Made by a program: the position numbers and the translations under genes. From positions 1-21,947 of the IMG/VR virus record IMGVR_UViG_3300014913_000088: a DNA stretch of 21,947 bases; one strand, given 5' to 3'. Shown piece after piece: positions 15,342 through 21,947 of this stretch. This stretch comes from a virus. Every line of letters begins with the position of its first letter. Position 1 is the stretch's first letter. The notes under the pieces were generated by a model, which saw nothing but the letters and a program-made list of their open reading frames with translations, was not told where the DNA came from and made no database searches.

Positions 15342-15779
15342 TTACTCTTCGCCGTCTTCCTGGGCGTCGATTGCTTCCTGAATCTTTTTAATAAGACTTT
15401 CCGTTTTCGTGTTGTGAGGGCTTTTAATCCCTAACTCTTTGGCCTGTTTGATAAGTTCGGCCCGGTCTGCTTTTTCACCTTCTGGGGCGTCAGCCTTAAC
15501 CGTATCAGAAGACTTTACCGCTTCGGGGGCAGGCTTAGGCTGTTCTATCTTGTCAGACTTTGAACCCTTTAGCATTTCGACTTTAATTTTACGGCCTTCG
15601 TAGTGCTGTTTACACCCGTTTTTATCATGCCCGCAAATAATGACTTTTCCAATTTCGAAAGGTTCGATTTGACCGTCAAACTTACCCAAACAGCGGATAA
15701 TATGGCCGTCCTCTTTTGCTTTTTTTATTGTTTTTGTGTCGCTATTGTCACAATAAACAAAAGTACATTTCTTTTTCAC
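15342..15779 (-). CDS. Capsid-cluster protein with C-terminal HeH/SAP-like domain
   Basis: A 145-residue protein in two parts. The first 75 residues contain Cys at 5, 9, 30, 49 and 56, with CDNSD, ICGHDKNGCKQHYEG and strands that may bind metal. A Lys/Pro/Glu-rich linker follows. The last 40 residues (RAELIKQAKELGIKSPHNTKTESLIKKI) look like a HeH, SAP or Rho N-terminal helix-extension-helix, often found in phage head proteins and in nucleic-acid-binding proteins. It is encoded between the major capsid gene and the adaptor. Possible roles are a decoration or head-DNA contact protein. The HeH part is fairly clear; the rest is unknown. Confidence 0.65.
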   Translation of the reverse strand: MKKKCTFVYCDNSDTKTIKKAKEDGHIIRCLGKFDGQIEPFEIGKVIICGHDKNGCKQHYEGRKIKVEMLKGSKSDKIEQPKPAPEAVKSSDTVKADAPEGEKADRAELIKQAKELGIKSPHNTKTESLIKKIQEAIDAQEDGEE

Positions 15780-15799
15780 TTTTTACCTCTAAGTTAAAG

Positions 15800-15850
15800 T
15801 TAAGCCCTTTAAATATTATAAAGGGTTTAAGCCACCCACTTAAACCCTTT
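15800..15850 (-). terminator. Mutually exclusive hairpins after the major capsid gene
   Basis: In the 92-base gap, the minus-strand transcript holds AAAGGGTTTAAG (from 15839-15850) and CTTAAACCCTTT (from 15820-15831), a perfect 12-bp stem with a seven-base loop. The same CTTAAACCCTTTA segment can instead pair with TAAAGGGCTTAA (from 15800-15811), 11 of 12 bases, loop TAATATT. The first stem is followed by ATAATATTT, a weak U-rich tract. This has the form of a terminator with an alternative structure, and would lower readthrough from the highly expressed capsid gene. Confidence 0.5.
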
Positions 15851-15871
15851 TATATTTATTTTAGGGTTGTT

Positions 15872-16849
15872 TTATTGGAAATTACCCATAGCACCAGCGC
15901 AATCTTTCACGCTTGTAACTACTTGGTCCCAATTACCCGCCGTAGCTATTGCCGCGTCTGTTGGGTTGCTTCCTCCGTTTGCGATATCCCATGCAAGGCC
16001 TTTAACTCCGATATTGTAGTTAAATTCACCCTGCATACGCATTACAATCTGTTCCAGTCCTGTAACAACGTCAAGTACCATGTTTCCATCGTCTTGGTCT
16101 TCGGCTATTGCAGCGCCGGCCTGAAGTCCGAGAATTGAATACTCGTCTGGGTCTGGTGTTACGTTAATGAGGTCCGGGCTGTCTGTTACAATAACGGGTT
16201 TTCCAAGTGTTGCCATTGTTCCCATGTTGATAATAACGCCTGCAACTTCAAAAACTTTATCAGTTATTGCCTTTTTCATCAGGTCGAAATAACTTTTTGA
16301 GTGCATAACCCATGCAACTATATCCTGGGAACGGTCACCCATTTTAGACATAATTTCTACAAGCCCGGTATGTGTTGGGGTTGAAGCTGTGCCGTCGTAT
16401 ACCAGGGGCAACCCGATATTAGTAAATCCAGCTACAAGCGCGGAAATAAGAGTATTGACCTGGTTTGCAACTTTAGCCTGTGCGAACTCCTGCCCGAGAA
16501 GAAAAGAGAATTCACTTTCTGCCTCTTTTCCCTGCATCCTGAAAGGCTCGTAAGTACTGTCAACAGGTCCGAATTTTTTGTTAAGTTTTACGTTAACTTT
16601 TTCATCCTGAACCATTTTGATAGCGGGAACTGCTGCAGTACTTGTCAAATCCCGGCGGGTAATAGTACTAGACAATTTCTTAAAGAAACTGCTTTTTTCG
16701 TATTCGCCACGTTTGCGGGTAGTTGCAAGCTGCAAAGAGCCTAAAGAGGCAGTATTGAACAAATCAATCATTTGTGCCTCTTTTTCGTACATTCCTGAGT
16801 TAAACTCTTCCTGGTAAATCTTAAAATCGCCTATAAGTGTAATAGCCAT
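15872..16849 (-). CDS. Major capsid protein
   Basis: A 325-residue protein directly after the scaffold gene, with AAGGA nine bases before the ATG. It contains a long N-terminal region (FNTASLGSLQLATTRKRGEY), a central part (FRMQGKEAESEFSFLLGQEFAQAKVANQVNTLISALVAGF) like the spine helix of HK97-fold capsid proteins, and strands such as AGVIINMGTMATLGKPVIVTDSP near 198-220, typical of a capsid A domain. No maturation protease gene lies upstream, so the full-length product is probably assembled on the separate scaffold. The fold is inferred from order, length and composition. Confidence 0.85.
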   Translation of the reverse strand: MAITLIGDFKIYQEEFNSGMYEKEAQMIDLFNTASLGSLQLATTRKRGEYEKSSFFKKLSSTITRRDLTSTAAVPAIKMVQDEKVNVKLNKKFGPVDSTYEPFRMQGKEAESEFSFLLGQEFAQAKVANQVNTLISALVAGFTNIGLPLVYDGTASTPTHTGLVEIMSKMGDRSQDIVAWVMHSKSYFDLMKKAITDKVFEVAGVIINMGTMATLGKPVIVTDSPDLINVTPDPDEYSILGLQAGAAIAEDQDDGNMVLDVVTGLEQIVMRMQGEFNYNIGVKGLAWDIANGGSNPTDAAIATAGNWDQVVTSVKDCAGAMGNFQ

Positions 16850-16861
16850 TTTTTTAATTCC

Positions 16862-17572
16862 TTAAGTTGTGGCCGGGGCTAGTCTGTTTTGTTCTATAGC
16901 CTCAACCTGTTTTGCACTTTCGGACTCGGCAAGTTTTACATACGCGTCCTGGCCGTGTTCCCGAACAAAGGCTGCTTTTTCCGCTACGGTCTTGGGCAGC
17001 TTTCCGATAGGTAATGAACCACCGCCGGCGGCTCCTGGGGACGTACCGCTACCGGGTTTTACATCTGCATTAAATAGAAACGGCCTGGCTGTTTTCTGGG
17101 TTTCAATAAACGCGCTTACCTGGGCTTCGTCTTCGAAATTCAGTTTTTCGCGTTCCGCATACAGTAAAAGGGTTTCGACGTCTTCGACTTTATTCGTTTT
17201 TGCTAAGTCTGTTACGCTACCTCTGAAACGTAGCTTTTCGGCCTCAGCTACTGCCTTCTGCTCTCTTTCCTCAATAGCTTTTATACGTCGCTCGGTCGCC
17301 TCGTCGCGTTCCTTGCGCTCTTTTTCTGCCTTTTCAGCGTCGCTCAGTTTTGAGTCTTCAAGCGTTTTTAAGCGCTGTTCTATCTCTTGACTTTGCTTTT
17401 CTGCTGCTTCGGCTCTAGCTTCCGCGTCCTTTTTGGCCTGTATTTCCCTGTCCAGCCGGTCTTTAGGAATACCGCCGGCCGCCGGCTCTTGATAAGATGC
17501 CGCGAACTCGCTTTCTTCCTGGGTTAATGTTTCACCGTTTGTAATCTTCCGCAAAATGTCCGTAATTTTCAT
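16862..17572 (-). CDS. Scaffold protein
   Basis: A 236-residue protein between portal and capsid genes. Residues about 40-120 are a long charged coiled coil (EARAEAAEKQSQEIEQRLKT and similar), preceded by the ribosome-like pattern GGIPKDRLDREI common in GP20/DUF4355-type phage scaffold proteins. A globular helical part (VTDLAKTNKVEDVETLLLYA) and a Gly/Pro linker near 175-190 follow, then a C-terminal helix that could contact the capsid protein. No protease motif is present. Scaffolds direct procapsid assembly around the portal and leave before DNA entry; this is inferred from composition and position. Confidence 0.83.
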   Translation of the reverse strand: MKITDILRKITNGETLTQEESEFAASYQEPAAGGIPKDRLDREIQAKKDAEARAEAAEKQSQEIEQRLKTLEDSKLSDAEKAEKERKERDEATERRIKAIEEREQKAVAEAEKLRFRGSVTDLAKTNKVEDVETLLLYAEREKLNFEDEAQVSAFIETQKTARPFLFNADVKPGSGTSPGAAGGGSLPIGKLPKTVAEKAAFVREHGQDAYVKLAESESAKQVEAIEQNRLAPATT

Positions 17573-17628
17573 TTCTTACCTACCTTTTTACACTTTTTAA
17601 CGTGTTGGTTCACGAATTTAGATATATA

Positions 17629-19107
17629 TTAATCCTCGCTACCGAGTGTAACGGGGCTACCTAACGTAAGGGCTTCTATTTCGCTTACTATCTCTTCTTT
17701 TTCCTGTAAGCTAATTTTTTCTATCTTATCCAGAATATTTAACGCTGTTTTCATAATGCGCTTTTGGAATTTGTCGCCTACTTCCAAACTCATTATTTCA
17801 GTAATAGCCATTAGATTAGTTTTAAAATCCTGAATATTATAATCCCGGTTGTAGCTTACTTTTGGTATAGCTATAGACTTATCCCAAAGATTAAAAAGCT
17901 CCCAGGCCTTAGTTTCTGCCTCTTCCATGCTGTCGGCTTCAGATTTTAAAAACGCGCTGGCTGCTTGATTGTCCCAGGCTTTAGCGTCGGCGCTTTCGCG
18001 TTGGGCTGTTTCTGTTCTTATAGCTAACCCTATAACGTCGAAAAGTTCTTTTTTAAGTCTTGCGCTATCCTTTTCTATGCCTTCGACAATATTCGCCGGG
18101 GGAGAAATATACCGCGTTATGCCTTTTTCGTCCTCTCCGTTTTCCGAAACAGCAAAAGAACGACTAAGAGCGCGCCCCCATGTTTCGCCTTTTTGTACGC
18201 TCGGGGTTCCGCTTTGGCTGTTTAAATCCTGCTGCTGCTCTTTAAAGCTTTCTGGTACTACCAGGAGCCCAAAAACCTGTTTTACTATGTTAATTTGACA
18301 TTCGGACTCATTATTTAAAATAGCATCTGAAATCCTTAAAACGTCGGCCATGAAATGAGTGGCTCCCATCCCTGTGGTGTCTACCTTAAGACGCATAACA
18401 AGGGGGACTCTCCCCAGTTCGTGGGGGACCTGTTCGCCTACTTCTATGGCTGTCGATACGTCGGAGCCTACTTTTTGCGTGTAAGTCTTCCAATATTCCC
18501 GAGTCCAAAGGGTGCGGGTCTTAACCTGTACTGGTTCCGTAAAAGGGCTTGCAGATTCAACGCTTTGACTTTCAATTATAGCCCACTCAAGTCCGCCATC
18601 TTGGCCAAAATCCCAATCGGGAACACAAAGCGGTTCCAGTGGTAGCCCGTAGGGGCGTAGTTTTTCGTTTTTCTTGTCTGCAATATTTTTTTTCAGTGGC
18701 ACCCCGTTTTCGTCGGTTTCTATGGCTGGGCTATCCACTAAGAGCCAAGACAACCCATAGAGCAAAGTTTTAATCTCCCATTGTCGCATAACATAATCTA
18801 CGCGATTGCCGAACCTGTCGAAATCCTCAACTATTTCTTTGGTGGCGTCTTTTCTGACTGGGGGGTCTGATAATATAAACTCAGTTATTCGGTTAGGAAC
18901 ACGGCGCACATAATTAAAATAATAGGCCCTTGTTTTTCGCTCGTCGAATTCAAGTTCAAGCTCTGACAAGTGGCGTATTAATGCCTCTTCTATGTATTCT
19001 TTTCCCCCTGAATATGCAAGCCTTAAGCGCTCCCATAGCTTTTTATTTTTATGATATTCGGGGTGTTCCCGTGTAAAGATTAAGGTTTCTTCGCTTGTCG
19101 TCGCCAT
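17629..19107 (-). CDS. Portal protein (DUF4055-like)
   Basis: A 492-residue protein at the portal position between large terminase and scaffold, the usual length for SPP1-type portals. The opening EHPEYHKNKKLWERLRLAY, then YYFNYVRRVPNRITEFILSDPP and TLLYGLSWLLVDSP, matches the DUF4055/portal pattern. The middle is rich in strands and helices, with DVLRISDAILNNESECQINIVKQ near 260. The last 100 residues are helical (QDFKTNLMAITEIMSLEVG). Twelve such subunits form the ring through which DNA is packaged. The gene has its own promoter candidate and GGAG upstream of its ATG. Confidence 0.85.
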   Translation of the reverse strand: MATTSEETLIFTREHPEYHKNKKLWERLRLAYSGGKEYIEEALIRHLSELELEFDERKTRAYYFNYVRRVPNRITEFILSDPPVRKDATKEIVEDFDRFGNRVDYVMRQWEIKTLLYGLSWLLVDSPAIETDENGVPLKKNIADKKNEKLRPYGLPLEPLCVPDWDFGQDGGLEWAIIESQSVESASPFTEPVQVKTRTLWTREYWKTYTQKVGSDVSTAIEVGEQVPHELGRVPLVMRLKVDTTGMGATHFMADVLRISDAILNNESECQINIVKQVFGLLVVPESFKEQQQDLNSQSGTPSVQKGETWGRALSRSFAVSENGEDEKGITRYISPPANIVEGIEKDSARLKKELFDVIGLAIRTETAQRESADAKAWDNQAASAFLKSEADSMEEAETKAWELFNLWDKSIAIPKVSYNRDYNIQDFKTNLMAITEIMSLEVGDKFQKRIMKTALNILDKIEKISLQEKEEIVSEIEALTLGSPVTLGSED

Positions 19108-19129
19108 GTGTTTTACTCCATTTTTCTAA

Positions 19130-19158
19130 AAAGTATCATGCTTTTATTGCTTTGTCAA
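19130..19158 (-). promoter_or_regulatory. Promoter candidate for the head operon
   Basis: In the 62-base gap before the portal gene the minus strand reads TTGACA (19153-19158), a 17-base spacer and TACTTT (19130-19135), with TGA immediately before (extended -10). The -10 is weaker than at the major tail and fibre promoters, but the ATGn and the TTGACAAAG -35 context are shared. Confidence 0.45.
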
Positions 19159-19169
19159 CCTTTAATTTA

Positions 19170-19298
19170 TTATTTTATATGATGCGGGCAGGCCATAACC
19201 AAGAGACCCCCTTTTTTAATATAAAGTGCCTTAGCTCTAGGGATTTCTTTTTTGCAAACTTCACATTTTACAGTGTCCTTTTTCCATCGTTTAGACAT
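19170..19298 (-). CDS. 42-residue CxxC protein after large terminase
   Basis: Short basic protein beginning MSKRWKKDTVKCEVCKK, with C12-x2-C15 and C37-x2-H40 (ACPHH), a likely zinc knuckle. GGAGG lies seven bases before this ATG, so it is preferred. A longer in-frame version starts at 19358, just two bases after the large terminase stop, with AGAGG about eight bases before it, and would add 20 residues. The gene is followed by the promoter-bearing gap before the portal. It might bind DNA or the terminase; function unknown. Confidence 0.6.
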   Translation of the reverse strand: MSKRWKKDTVKCEVCKKEIPRAKALYIKKGGLLVMACPHHIK

Positions 19299-19359
19299 TT
19301 CATTGCCTCCGTTATTTAATCCTATAAAATCTTCATAGCTGCCTTTGGGGTGCTGCATT

Positions 19360-20778
19360 TTAAGCCTCTGCCATTGCAAATTTATTACCGCCCAGGCGTT
19401 TTAACGCCAGTTTATAGCCGCCTGTTGTGGTATCTACTATGTCGTCGTGGTCGCCCGATGGAAATTCGTTATGTTGTTCAATCCATTGTGCATTCCAGGG
19501 GCCACGCAATAAATACACGTTGCCGGCTTCAAAAATTGGCTCTACGTCTGCAGCCCTAACAAGCTTATCCCCCGAAACCTTACATTTTTTTACTATTGCA
19601 ATACCGGTTAAAAGCTTTTTTAAAATTGTATAAGTGTCCTTATAGCCCGCTACAGATTCCACGCCCTGCCATACGCCGGGGCCGTCTGCCTTTGCCGTCT
19701 TTACTATTAAATCATTCCTGGCCGGCGCCTCTTCCTGGCACCACTTACAATCGCTTATGTAAATACTGTGCATCCCGTCGTTATCTTGTACGGCTATTTT
19801 TCCACCTGCTGTAAAATCTGGGTCGTCGGTTTTACGTTCCTTTTCTGTACTCGCCAAGTCCCAGAAACGAACAAACCTTAAGCCTGGGGGGAATTTATCG
19901 ACTATTTTTACATTATCAGTCTGAAACAAGTTACCGCCTTTTATAACAGGGTCACACTGCAAAAGGGCTTGACTGTTATATTTTCCTAACATAGAAAACA
20001 TTTTAGTATACCACTTACTATCGAAACGCTCAGGGAATAGCCAGCCAGTAGGGTATTTTTCATGCCTTGCCGGGAACTTCTTTATTTCAAACTGGGGGAA
20101 GTCTTCGGCGTCCGGGTCTGCCATTTCTTTTTCGATACGGCCTATAAGGTCGTCGGTATGCCACCGGGTCGCCAGGATAAAAACAATATGCACCGGTGCC
20201 AGGCGTGTAAAAAGGTCGTTTCTAAAGGCTTCCCATACGTTATTACGGATTAATTTAGACTCTGCAGCCTTGCGCCCCTTTAATGGGTCGTCAACTATTA
20301 AAAGGTTTGCACCCTTACCAGTTGCGCCTCCCTCTATACCTATGGGGGTAAATAGCCCCTTGTGGTTTGCTATCCCCCATTCAGTAACGCCGCTGTTCAG
20401 GGGGTCGATATCCACGCCGTAAAGAGCTTTTTGTGCAGGGCTTTTAAATATGGCCCTGGCGTCTTTGCTCATTCTATGGGATAAGTCGGCTCCGTAGGTC
20501 GCTAAAATAACCTCGTCGTCGGGGAACTCGCCCAGGAAACGCGGGGGCAACTGCCGGCTCACTATCTGGCTTTTACCATGCCTAAAACAAACAGTTAATA
20601 TTTTATAAGTGCTTATACCCTGGCGGTACTTTTCCAAACAGTCGTCTATTTCCGCGCATATCTCGCGGGTATGCTGGCCCACTATTAAAGGTGCGTTGGG
20701 TTTCTGCCAGGTATATTTCATATAACCCAGCATGGATTTTTTAGCTAGTGCCTTTTTTACTTTGTCGATTGCTTGCAT
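19360..20778 (-). CDS. terL: Terminase large subunit
   Basis: A 472-residue packaging motor. The ATPase half has a deviant Walker A (CFRHGKS, residues 64-70), Walker B (LLIVDDP, 159-165, with acidic pair D163-D164) and the coupling motif LATRWHTDDLIGRI at 202-215. The nuclease half shows the RNase H-like acidic residues: D307 in RFWDLAST, E374 in GVESVAG and the cluster at 443-449 (DHDDIVD). It cuts concatemeric DNA and pumps it into the procapsid through the portal. The ATG directly follows the stop of the 35-residue zinc ribbon. All catalytic residues look intact. Confidence 0.96.
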   Translation of the reverse strand: MQAIDKVKKALAKKSMLGYMKYTWQKPNAPLIVGQHTREICAEIDDCLEKYRQGISTYKILTVCFRHGKSQIVSRQLPPRFLGEFPDDEVILATYGADLSHRMSKDARAIFKSPAQKALYGVDIDPLNSGVTEWGIANHKGLFTPIGIEGGATGKGANLLIVDDPLKGRKAAESKLIRNNVWEAFRNDLFTRLAPVHIVFILATRWHTDDLIGRIEKEMADPDAEDFPQFEIKKFPARHEKYPTGWLFPERFDSKWYTKMFSMLGKYNSQALLQCDPVIKGGNLFQTDNVKIVDKFPPGLRFVRFWDLASTEKERKTDDPDFTAGGKIAVQDNDGMHSIYISDCKWCQEEAPARNDLIVKTAKADGPGVWQGVESVAGYKDTYTILKKLLTGIAIVKKCKVSGDKLVRAADVEPIFEAGNVYLLRGPWNAQWIEQHNEFPSGDHDDIVDTTTGGYKLALKRLGGNKFAMAEA

Positions 20779-20886
20779 TTATATTTCATCTTTTGGCCCC
20801 AACTCTCCGCCACACTCGGGGCATAGCCTATGCACACTTAAAAACTCATAACCACAGTGGGGACATTTTACGCGTTTAGGTTTCAT
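20779..20886 (-). CDS. 35-residue zinc ribbon protein
   Basis: Tiny ORF with two CPxC knuckles (CPHC at 8-11 and CPEC at 22-25, ten residues apart), a compact rubredoxin-type zinc ribbon beginning MKPKRVKCPHCGYEF. Its ATG overlaps the end of the 129-residue gene by 11 bases, and its stop abuts the large terminase ATG without a gap. That fit, plus the perfect Cys spacing, supports a real gene. A role in packaging, transcription or host takeover is possible; none is shown. Confidence 0.7.
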   Translation of the reverse strand: MKPKRVKCPHCGYEFLSVHRLCPECGGELGPKDEI

Positions 20887-21265
20887 CGCTTACCTCATGT
20901 ATGTTGCCTATAATTTCAGATTCTTTAATAGTTTCACATAGACGCTCACATCCATCTATCTCGAACCAATCGACAAACCAAGCCCCGCTGCAATCCCCCC
21001 AATAAATAACCCCTCCACCATATAAAGGATGTTTGATAAAGTCTTGCGAATAGCAGAGCTTTTTATTTTTATCTTTGAGTCCTGTACATTGTTCAAATCT
21101 ATCTTTTTTTATGATGTCAATGCAATATGAGCGACAATGTAAACAGGATTCGTCCCCCTCTTCTACAATCCTGAAAGAACTTTGAAGTTGACCATATCTA
21201 AAAGAAATCTTTCCGCACTTTCTGCATTTTACGGCTATTCTGAACTTAAACCTATCATTACTCAT
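20876..21265 (-). CDS. Cys-rich putative zinc-binding protein, 129 residues
   Basis: Cys-rich protein with CRKCG (14-18) and CLHCRSYC (about 41-48) as a possible zinc site, followed by further Cys residues and an aromatic, acidic C-terminal half (VIYWGDCSGAWFVDWFEID). Its ATG overlaps the small terminase stop (ATGA), so it is translationally coupled to it. It is not an HNH endonuclease: the required His and Asn pattern is missing. A DNA-binding packaging accessory is possible but not shown. Confidence 0.6.
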   Translation of the reverse strand: MSNDRFKFRIAVKCRKCGKISFRYGQLQSSFRIVEEGDESCLHCRSYCIDIIKKDRFEQCTGLKDKNKKLCYSQDFIKHPLYGGGVIYWGDCSGAWFVDWFEIDGCERLCETIKESEIIGNIHEVSDET

Positions 21266-21759
21266 AATTCACCCTCCATTTTTTCAAGTAAGGCAAGCAG
21301 TTCGTCCGCGCTCATGCTATCAAGTTTTTTCTCTAAGGCCTTTTCTAATGCCTCATCCTCGGGCGTTACTGTATGTTCGTGTTTCTCGGGTTCGTTATAA
21401 CCACGCATTTTTCCGAGCGCTTCAATGGCTTTAATCCTTACCGACTTTGTGCTGTCTGGCTCGATAGGTAAACAGAACTTGTCTTTTCTGGCTAATTCTG
21501 ATAATTCCTTAAGTGCTTCCCGCCTCCCCATTATGGCCGCGTCCCATGCTTCGGCCTGGGCTTTTTCGATTGCTTCCTTAATGTTAAGTTTTGTTAATAA
21601 CTGGCTGGCCTGCTCTTTTGCGGTCTTTTCGCTGTACCCTGCGCGTACCGCGGCGGCGCTACCGTTATGGTCCTTTATGTACTCCCTAATAAAAGCTAAC
21701 TGCTTCGGTGTTAACTTGTTAGTCTTATTTTTCTTTTTTGTTTTCTTCTTTTTTGCCAT
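21262..21759 (-). CDS. terS: Terminase small subunit
   Basis: A 165-residue protein with a very Lys-rich start, then LTPKQLAFIREYIKDHNGSA and AVRAGYSEKTAKEQASQLL (residues 16-54), the classic helix-turn-helix of the Terminase_2 small subunit family. A helical oligomerisation segment follows, and the acidic C terminus (DELLALLEKMEGEL) may contact the large subunit. It recognises the packaging site and recruits the large subunit. GAGGTGAG before the ATG is a strong ribosome binding site. The leader contains the tRNA-like inverted repeat. Confidence 0.92.
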   Translation of the reverse strand: MAKKKKTKKKNKTNKLTPKQLAFIREYIKDHNGSAAAVRAGYSEKTAKEQASQLLTKLNIKEAIEKAQAEAWDAAIMGRREALKELSELARKDKFCLPIEPDSTKSVRIKAIEALGKMRGYNEPEKHEHTVTPEDEALEKALEKKLDSMSADELLALLEKMEGEL

Positions 21760-21775
21760 AATCTCACCTCTTCAA

Positions 21776-21891
21776 TGGTGGAGCGTAACAAATAGACAAA
21801 TTGTTAGTATTGCACCTGCGCGCTCGGGAGTCGAACCACGCCTCATAACAATAACTAGCCATAGTTGTGGGTTGTCTAAATGCTACGCCCC
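21776..21891 (-). other. tRNA-like inverted-repeat element in the terminase leader
   Basis: A 116-base stretch on the transcribed strand begins GGGGCGT and ends ACGCTCC followed by A-CCA: a seven-pair acceptor-like stem (one G-T) with a tRNA-like 3' end. TAGACAA/TTGTCTA (7 bp, perfect) extends the pairing inward. GGTTCGACTCC, a perfect T-loop consensus, lies at 21827-21837 but is about 40 bases too far from the 3' stem, and no D or anticodon arm can be drawn. It is therefore not a normal tRNA. It might be a degenerate tRNA, a structured leader or part of the packaging site. Confidence 0.45.
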
Positions 21892-21900
21892 GTAAATATT

Positions 21901-21928
21901 AAAATACCATAAAAAACCTATTTTTCAA
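21901..21928 (-). promoter_or_regulatory. Promoter candidate for the packaging operon
   Basis: Minus-strand TTGAAA (21923-21928), 16-base spacer, TATTTT (21901-21906), with TGG just before the hexamer. Hexamers are weaker than at the other three candidates, but ATGn and the spacing agree. The start point would fall near 21894, almost at the first base of the tRNA-like element. Confidence 0.4.
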
Positions 21929-21947
21929 CCTTTGCCCGGTCGTAGGC
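21918..21947 (-). CDS. Possible C-terminal end of an upstream gene
   Basis: One minus-strand frame from the window edge reads AYDRAKVEK and stops at TAG (21918-21920). The composition is like a soluble protein C terminus, and the spacing to the promoter region is plausible. Only nine residues are visible and another frame is open for 15 codons, so this is a weak call. Confidence 0.3.
   Translation of the reverse strand, partial: AYDRAKVEK

Noticed and set aside
15716-16138. A plus-strand reading frame of 140 residues over the capsid gene end
   Set aside because: It runs across two well-supported minus-strand genes and the hairpin gap, with no recognisable features.
16862-17572. A capsid maturation protease fused to the scaffold
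   Set aside because: The protein is coiled coil plus linker with no protease motif (no Ser/His/Asp arrangement of the S14, S49 or U35 types).
20876-21265. HNH endonuclease for cos cleavage
   Set aside because: The Cys pairs suggested it, but the His-His/Asn/His pattern of HNH nucleases is absent.
21776-21891. A standard tRNA gene on the minus strand (acceptor stem, ACCA, T-loop)
   Set aside because: Total length is 116 bases, the T-loop is about 40 bases from the 3' acceptor strand, its T stem pairs only two bases, and no D or anticodon arm can be drawn. Kept only as a tRNA-like element.
21425-21895. A long plus-strand reading frame of 156 residues
   Set aside because: It is antisense to small terminase, Phe/Ser-rich as expected of an opposite-strand shadow, and lacks any family motif.
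1-21947. CRISPR arrays, insertion sequences, integrase or anti-phage defence genes
   Set aside because: I found no regularly spaced repeats, transposase motifs, recombinase catalytic motifs or known defence domains; the window is a continuous structural gene block.

Overview
The window is the late structural block of a tailed bacteriophage or prophage (Caudoviricetes). Every gene I can support lies on the minus strand, so transcription runs from the right end to the left. The architecture is siphovirus-like: terminase, portal, scaffold, major capsid protein, connector genes, a major tail protein, a frameshifted tail-chaperone pair and a long tape measure, with no tail sheath or baseplate-wedge genes. 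The host cannot be read from the window. The DNA is moderately AT-rich, starts carry ordinary GGAG/AGGA-type ribosome binding sites, and the promoters look like bacterial sigma70 sites with an extended -10. No integrase, repressor, replication gene, insertion sequence or CRISPR array is present, so virus versus prophage cannot be decided.

Layout in transcription order. Packaging (about 21.9 to 19.2 kb): a tRNA-like inverted-repeat leader, small terminase, a 129-residue Cys-rich protein, a 35-residue zinc ribbon, large terminase and a 42-residue CxxC protein. Head (19.1 to 14.7 kb): portal, coiled-coil scaffold, major capsid protein, a HeH/SAP-tailed protein, a 49-residue basic protein and a DnaT-like head-tail adaptor. 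Neck (14.7 to 12.5 kb): a MuF/SPP1 gp7-type minor head protein in an unusual position, then candidate stopper, HK97 gp10-like and tail terminator genes. Tail (12.4 to 8.0 kb): major tail protein, tail assembly chaperones G and T joined by a -1 frameshift, and a TP901-type tape measure of 914 residues. Tail tip and adhesin (8.0 to 0.8 kb): four proteins I do not recognise, then two fibre-like proteins that share a duplicated module of about 100 residues. The larger has a signal-peptide-like N terminus and a LamG-like domain. Left end (0.8 kb to the edge): an HExxH metallopeptidase-like protein, a 39-residue membrane peptide and a membrane protein cut by the window edge, possibly a lysis cassette.

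The genes are tightly packed, with many ATGA and TAATG overlaps, and the few real gaps carry signals. Four gaps hold very similar promoter candidates (TTGAcA, 16 or 17 bases, ATGn followed by a TA-starting hexamer) in front of the packaging, portal, major tail and fibre genes. Other gaps hold strong hairpins, including a pair of mutually exclusive hairpins just after the major capsid gene. This suggests that output from a mostly co-transcribed block is tuned at its module boundaries.

The most notable observations are the frameshift site, the secretion-type signal on a tail-fibre protein, the fibre module shared between neighbouring genes, the tRNA-like element before the terminase, the cluster of small Cys-rich proteins around the terminase, the displaced minor head gene and the tail-tip genes without canonical Dit/Tal features. 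Functional names rest on recognised motifs plus gene order, and no database search was possible.
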